From positions 1 to 22,947 of the forward strand of contig CAYYJM010000077.1 of NCBI GenBank assembly GCA_964471755.1: a DNA stretch of 22,947 bases, read 5' to 3'. The position numbers and the translations under genes were made by a program. Shown here piece after piece: positions 21,398 through 22,947 of the stretch. Source of the stretch: CAYYJM01 sp964471755 (lineage in GTDB: Bacteria > Planctomycetota > Planctomycetia > Gemmatales > Gemmataceae). Each line of letters begins with the position of its first letter. Position 1 is the stretch's first letter. The notes under the pieces are model-generated. The model had not been told where the DNA came from, made no database searches, and saw only the letters and a program-made list of their open reading frames with translations.

Positions 21398-22543
21398 ATG
21401 ACCACCTATCGCTACGAGGCGAACCGGGCCGCGACCGTTCGGCCCGGGATCGATCCCGACCTCGACGCCTTCGATCGGATCGCCGATCAGGTCCTGGACC
21501 TGGGCGTCTACCCCCTGCGTCAACTCGATCGCCTGGACGAGTCCAGCCGCAAGCAGGTCGAGCGACTGCGCTGGCGCGGCCTGCTCGATCGCGCCGACCA
21601 GGGCGAATACCGCGTGACGGCCGCCGGCCTGAGGCGATGCGAGGAGCAGGCTCTGCGTGAACTGCTCGCCAACGGCCTGGTCGGCACGCCTGGCCGGCAC
21701 GATCCACGGTCGAGTCCGTACCAGGGGATTCCCGAGCCGGGGACAGCACGGCCCTACCGCGAAGGCGATCCGCTGGCCAATCTCGATGTCGGCGAGACGA
21801 TCCGCCAGGCCCGGCAGCGCTGTCGCGGCCGACGACCCGCGAACCTCCAGGCCGAGGATCTCGTCCTGCTGGAGGCGGAGGCTGCGACCCGATGCCACAC
21901 GATCCTGCTCCTGGATCGCAGCGGCTCGATGGGACTGTACAACAAGTTTCTCTTCGCCAAGCGGATCGCTCTGGGTCTGCGAGCCATGCTAAGGCGGTGC
22001 TTCCCGGAAGATCGCCTGACGGTCATCGGCTTCGGCACGCGGGCCACCGTCCTGCGCGAGGACGAGGTGCTGCTGGCCCAGCCGTTCGCCGTCGGCCTGT
22101 TCGACGACCGGATCCACCGACGAATTCGCCGGGGGACGGAGGGAATCGATGTTCCCGAGCATTTCACGAACTTGCAGGCGGGGTTACAATTAGCAAGACG
22201 GCTGCTGGCAGGGCAGGGGAGCGAGAATCGTCAGATCCTCTGCCTGACCGATGGCGAACCGACGGCCCACGAGGAGGAGGGCGATCTGGTGCTGGCGAGT
22301 CCTCCGACGGAGGCATCGGCCGACGCCACGCTGCGCGAGGTGGCTCGCTGTCGCCAGGCCGGCATCGCCCTGAGTTTCTTTGCCCTGATCGACAGCCCGT
22401 TGATCGGCCAGCTGCACGCCTTCGTGGATCGAATGGCCCGGGTCGGCCGTGGTGCGGCGGCGTACTGCTCGGCCGGCCGCTCGGCCCGCCTGGTGCTGGA
22501 TCGCTTCCGCACCGGACGTCAGGCCCGGCAACTTCTGGGATGA
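21398..22543 (+). CDS. VWA (von Willebrand factor type A) domain protein
   Basis: 381 residues. Residues about 1-160 are a charged helical region (DQVLDLGVYPLRQLDRLDESSRKQ..., then LANLDVGETIRQA). The VWA domain begins about 166 with an intact metal-ion site: D173-x-S175-x-S177 in LLLDRSGSM, a Thr within the HFTNLQAGLQLA segment and the late Asp in CLTDGEPTA. Cytosolic VWA proteins of this layout often work with MoxR-type AAA ATPases as chaperone-like pairs, but no MoxR gene is in the window. The start is 7 bases after the phosphatase stop and the stop is 6 bases before the clpS-like start, so the three genes form one operon. Function beyond metal-dependent protein binding cannot be said. Confidence 0.85.
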   Translation: MTTYRYEANRAATVRPGIDPDLDAFDRIADQVLDLGVYPLRQLDRLDESSRKQVERLRWRGLLDRADQGEYRVTAAGLRRCEEQALRELLANGLVGTPGRHDPRSSPYQGIPEPGTARPYREGDPLANLDVGETIRQARQRCRGRRPANLQAEDLVLLEAEAATRCHTILLLDRSGSMGLYNKFLFAKRIALGLRAMLRRCFPEDRLTVIGFGTRATVLREDEVLLAQPFAVGLFDDRIHRRIRRGTEGIDVPEHFTNLQAGLQLARRLLAGQGSENRQILCLTDGEPTAHEEEGDLVLASPPTEASADATLREVARCRQAGIALSFFALIDSPLIGQLHAFVDRMARVGRGAAAYCSAGRSARLVLDRFRTGRQARQLLG

Positions 22544-22549
22544 GGTATC

Positions 22550-22885
22550 ATGAGCGACACCATCACTCTCCCCGAAAAGCCCCAGTTGGAGCCGGAGGAG
22601 GAGGTCCGTCATCAGCCGCCCTACCACGTCATCCTGCTCGACGACGACGACCACACCTATCAGTACGTCATCACCATGATGCAGGTCCTGTTCGGGCATC
22701 CGCCGGAGAAGGGCTACCAGATCGCCCGCGAGGTGGACACCAACGGCCGAGCCATCGTTCTGACGACGACGAAGGAACACGCCGAACTGAAGCGTGATCA
22801 GATCCACGCCTTTGGACCGGATCCGCTCAGTTCCCGAAACAGCGTCGGCTCGATGAGCGCCATCATCGAGCCGGCTTACGACTGA
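22550..22885 (+). CDS. clpS: ClpS-like Clp protease adaptor, atypical ligand pocket
   Basis: 111 residues: a flexible N-terminus (1-23) and the ClpS fold (PYHVILLDDDDHTYQYVITMMQVLFG ... GYQIAREVDTNGRAIVLTTTKEHAELKRDQIHAFG). Standard ClpS binds N-degron residues (Leu, Phe, Tyr, Trp) and hands substrates to ClpAP. Aligned by eye with the E. coli protein, as I know it, the pocket Asn34 is D31 and the pocket His66 is D63 here, and the TPM segment is HTY. The fold is clear, but N-degron recognition may be altered or lost, so the job may differ. The C-terminal 20 or so residues (RNSVGSMSAIIEPAYD) extend beyond the E. coli protein. Last gene of the phosphatase-VWA operon; no clear terminator in the remaining 62 bases. 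Confidence 0.85.
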   Translation: MSDTITLPEKPQLEPEEEVRHQPPYHVILLDDDDHTYQYVITMMQVLFGHPPEKGYQIAREVDTNGRAIVLTTTKEHAELKRDQIHAFGPDPLSSRNSVGSMSAIIEPAYD

Positions 22886-22947
22886 TCCGGATTCCCCATT
22901 TATCCCATGTTAGGAAAGTAATGCACGGGGAAGCGGGAGTTCAGAAG

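Noticed and set aside
1..22947. tRNA, rRNA or known riboswitch
   Set aside because: No cloverleaf-like or conserved rRNA sequence and no recognised riboswitch core was seen on either strand; a covariance-model search was not possible here.

Overview
The window is GC-rich bacterial chromosome, very probably from a planctomycete of the Gemmatales type. I infer this from the gene families present: a DUF1573 secreted protein, a regulator with an excisionase-type HTH ahead of a receiver domain, tandem Uma2 proteins, an FHA-GAF-PP2C phosphatase and a caspase-like exported protein. No marker gene such as 16S is present, so the assignment is inference. It is a draft scaffold with four runs of N (4858-4957, 10229-10238, 13550-13576, 16102-16111). 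Three of them fall inside conserved genes and split them into different apparent frames or shorten them.

Layout. 1-180 (-): start of a secreted caspase-like protein. 524-3994 (-): complete single-chain pyruvate carboxylase. 4146-5442 (+): two tandem Uma2-type genes joined across a gap. 5435-6709 (-): GlmU-like nucleotidyltransferase/acyltransferase. 6948-7943 (-): DUF1573 protein with its own terminator. 8160-8891 (-): ComF-type phosphoribosyltransferase. 9069-9995 (-): Kdo hydroxylase-like protein. 10098-11839 (-) and 11931-12512 (-): histidine kinase and response regulator, the latter behind a consensus promoter and a leader of about 370 nt. 13088-14976 (-): MnmG. 15240-17162 (+): phosphohexomutase, divergent from mnmG, with a 72-bp near-perfect palindrome between them. 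17211-19502 (-): a cluster of Rpn-family nuclease genes. 19726-22885 (+): FHA-GAF-PP2C phosphatase, VWA protein and ClpS-like adaptor in a tight operon.

The most interesting part is the Rpn cluster at 17211-19502. Two full-length PD-(D/E)XK-type genes each contain, in frame, a strong Shine-Dalgarno and ATG that would release the C-terminal domain as a separate protein. This is the gene-within-gene arrangement described for E. coli Rpn proteins, where the short product (RpnS) blocks the toxic nuclease (RpnL) in phage defence. One copy carries nine 4-residue repeats (EEGR) immediately after the internal start. The pair is flanked by two genes encoding only C-terminal-type domains: a 37-residue relic upstream and a 99-residue protein downstream. 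The first three genes are linked by ATGA stop/start overlaps. The functional reading is inference from family knowledge; the internal start sites, repeats and overlaps are visible in the sequence.

The rest is mostly housekeeping or regulatory: anaplerosis (Pyc), tRNA wobble modification (MnmG), sugar phosphate and UDP-sugar metabolism (phosphohexomutase, GlmU-like), lipid A-core modification (Kdo hydroxylase), and signalling (two-component pair, PP2C/VWA/ClpS operon).
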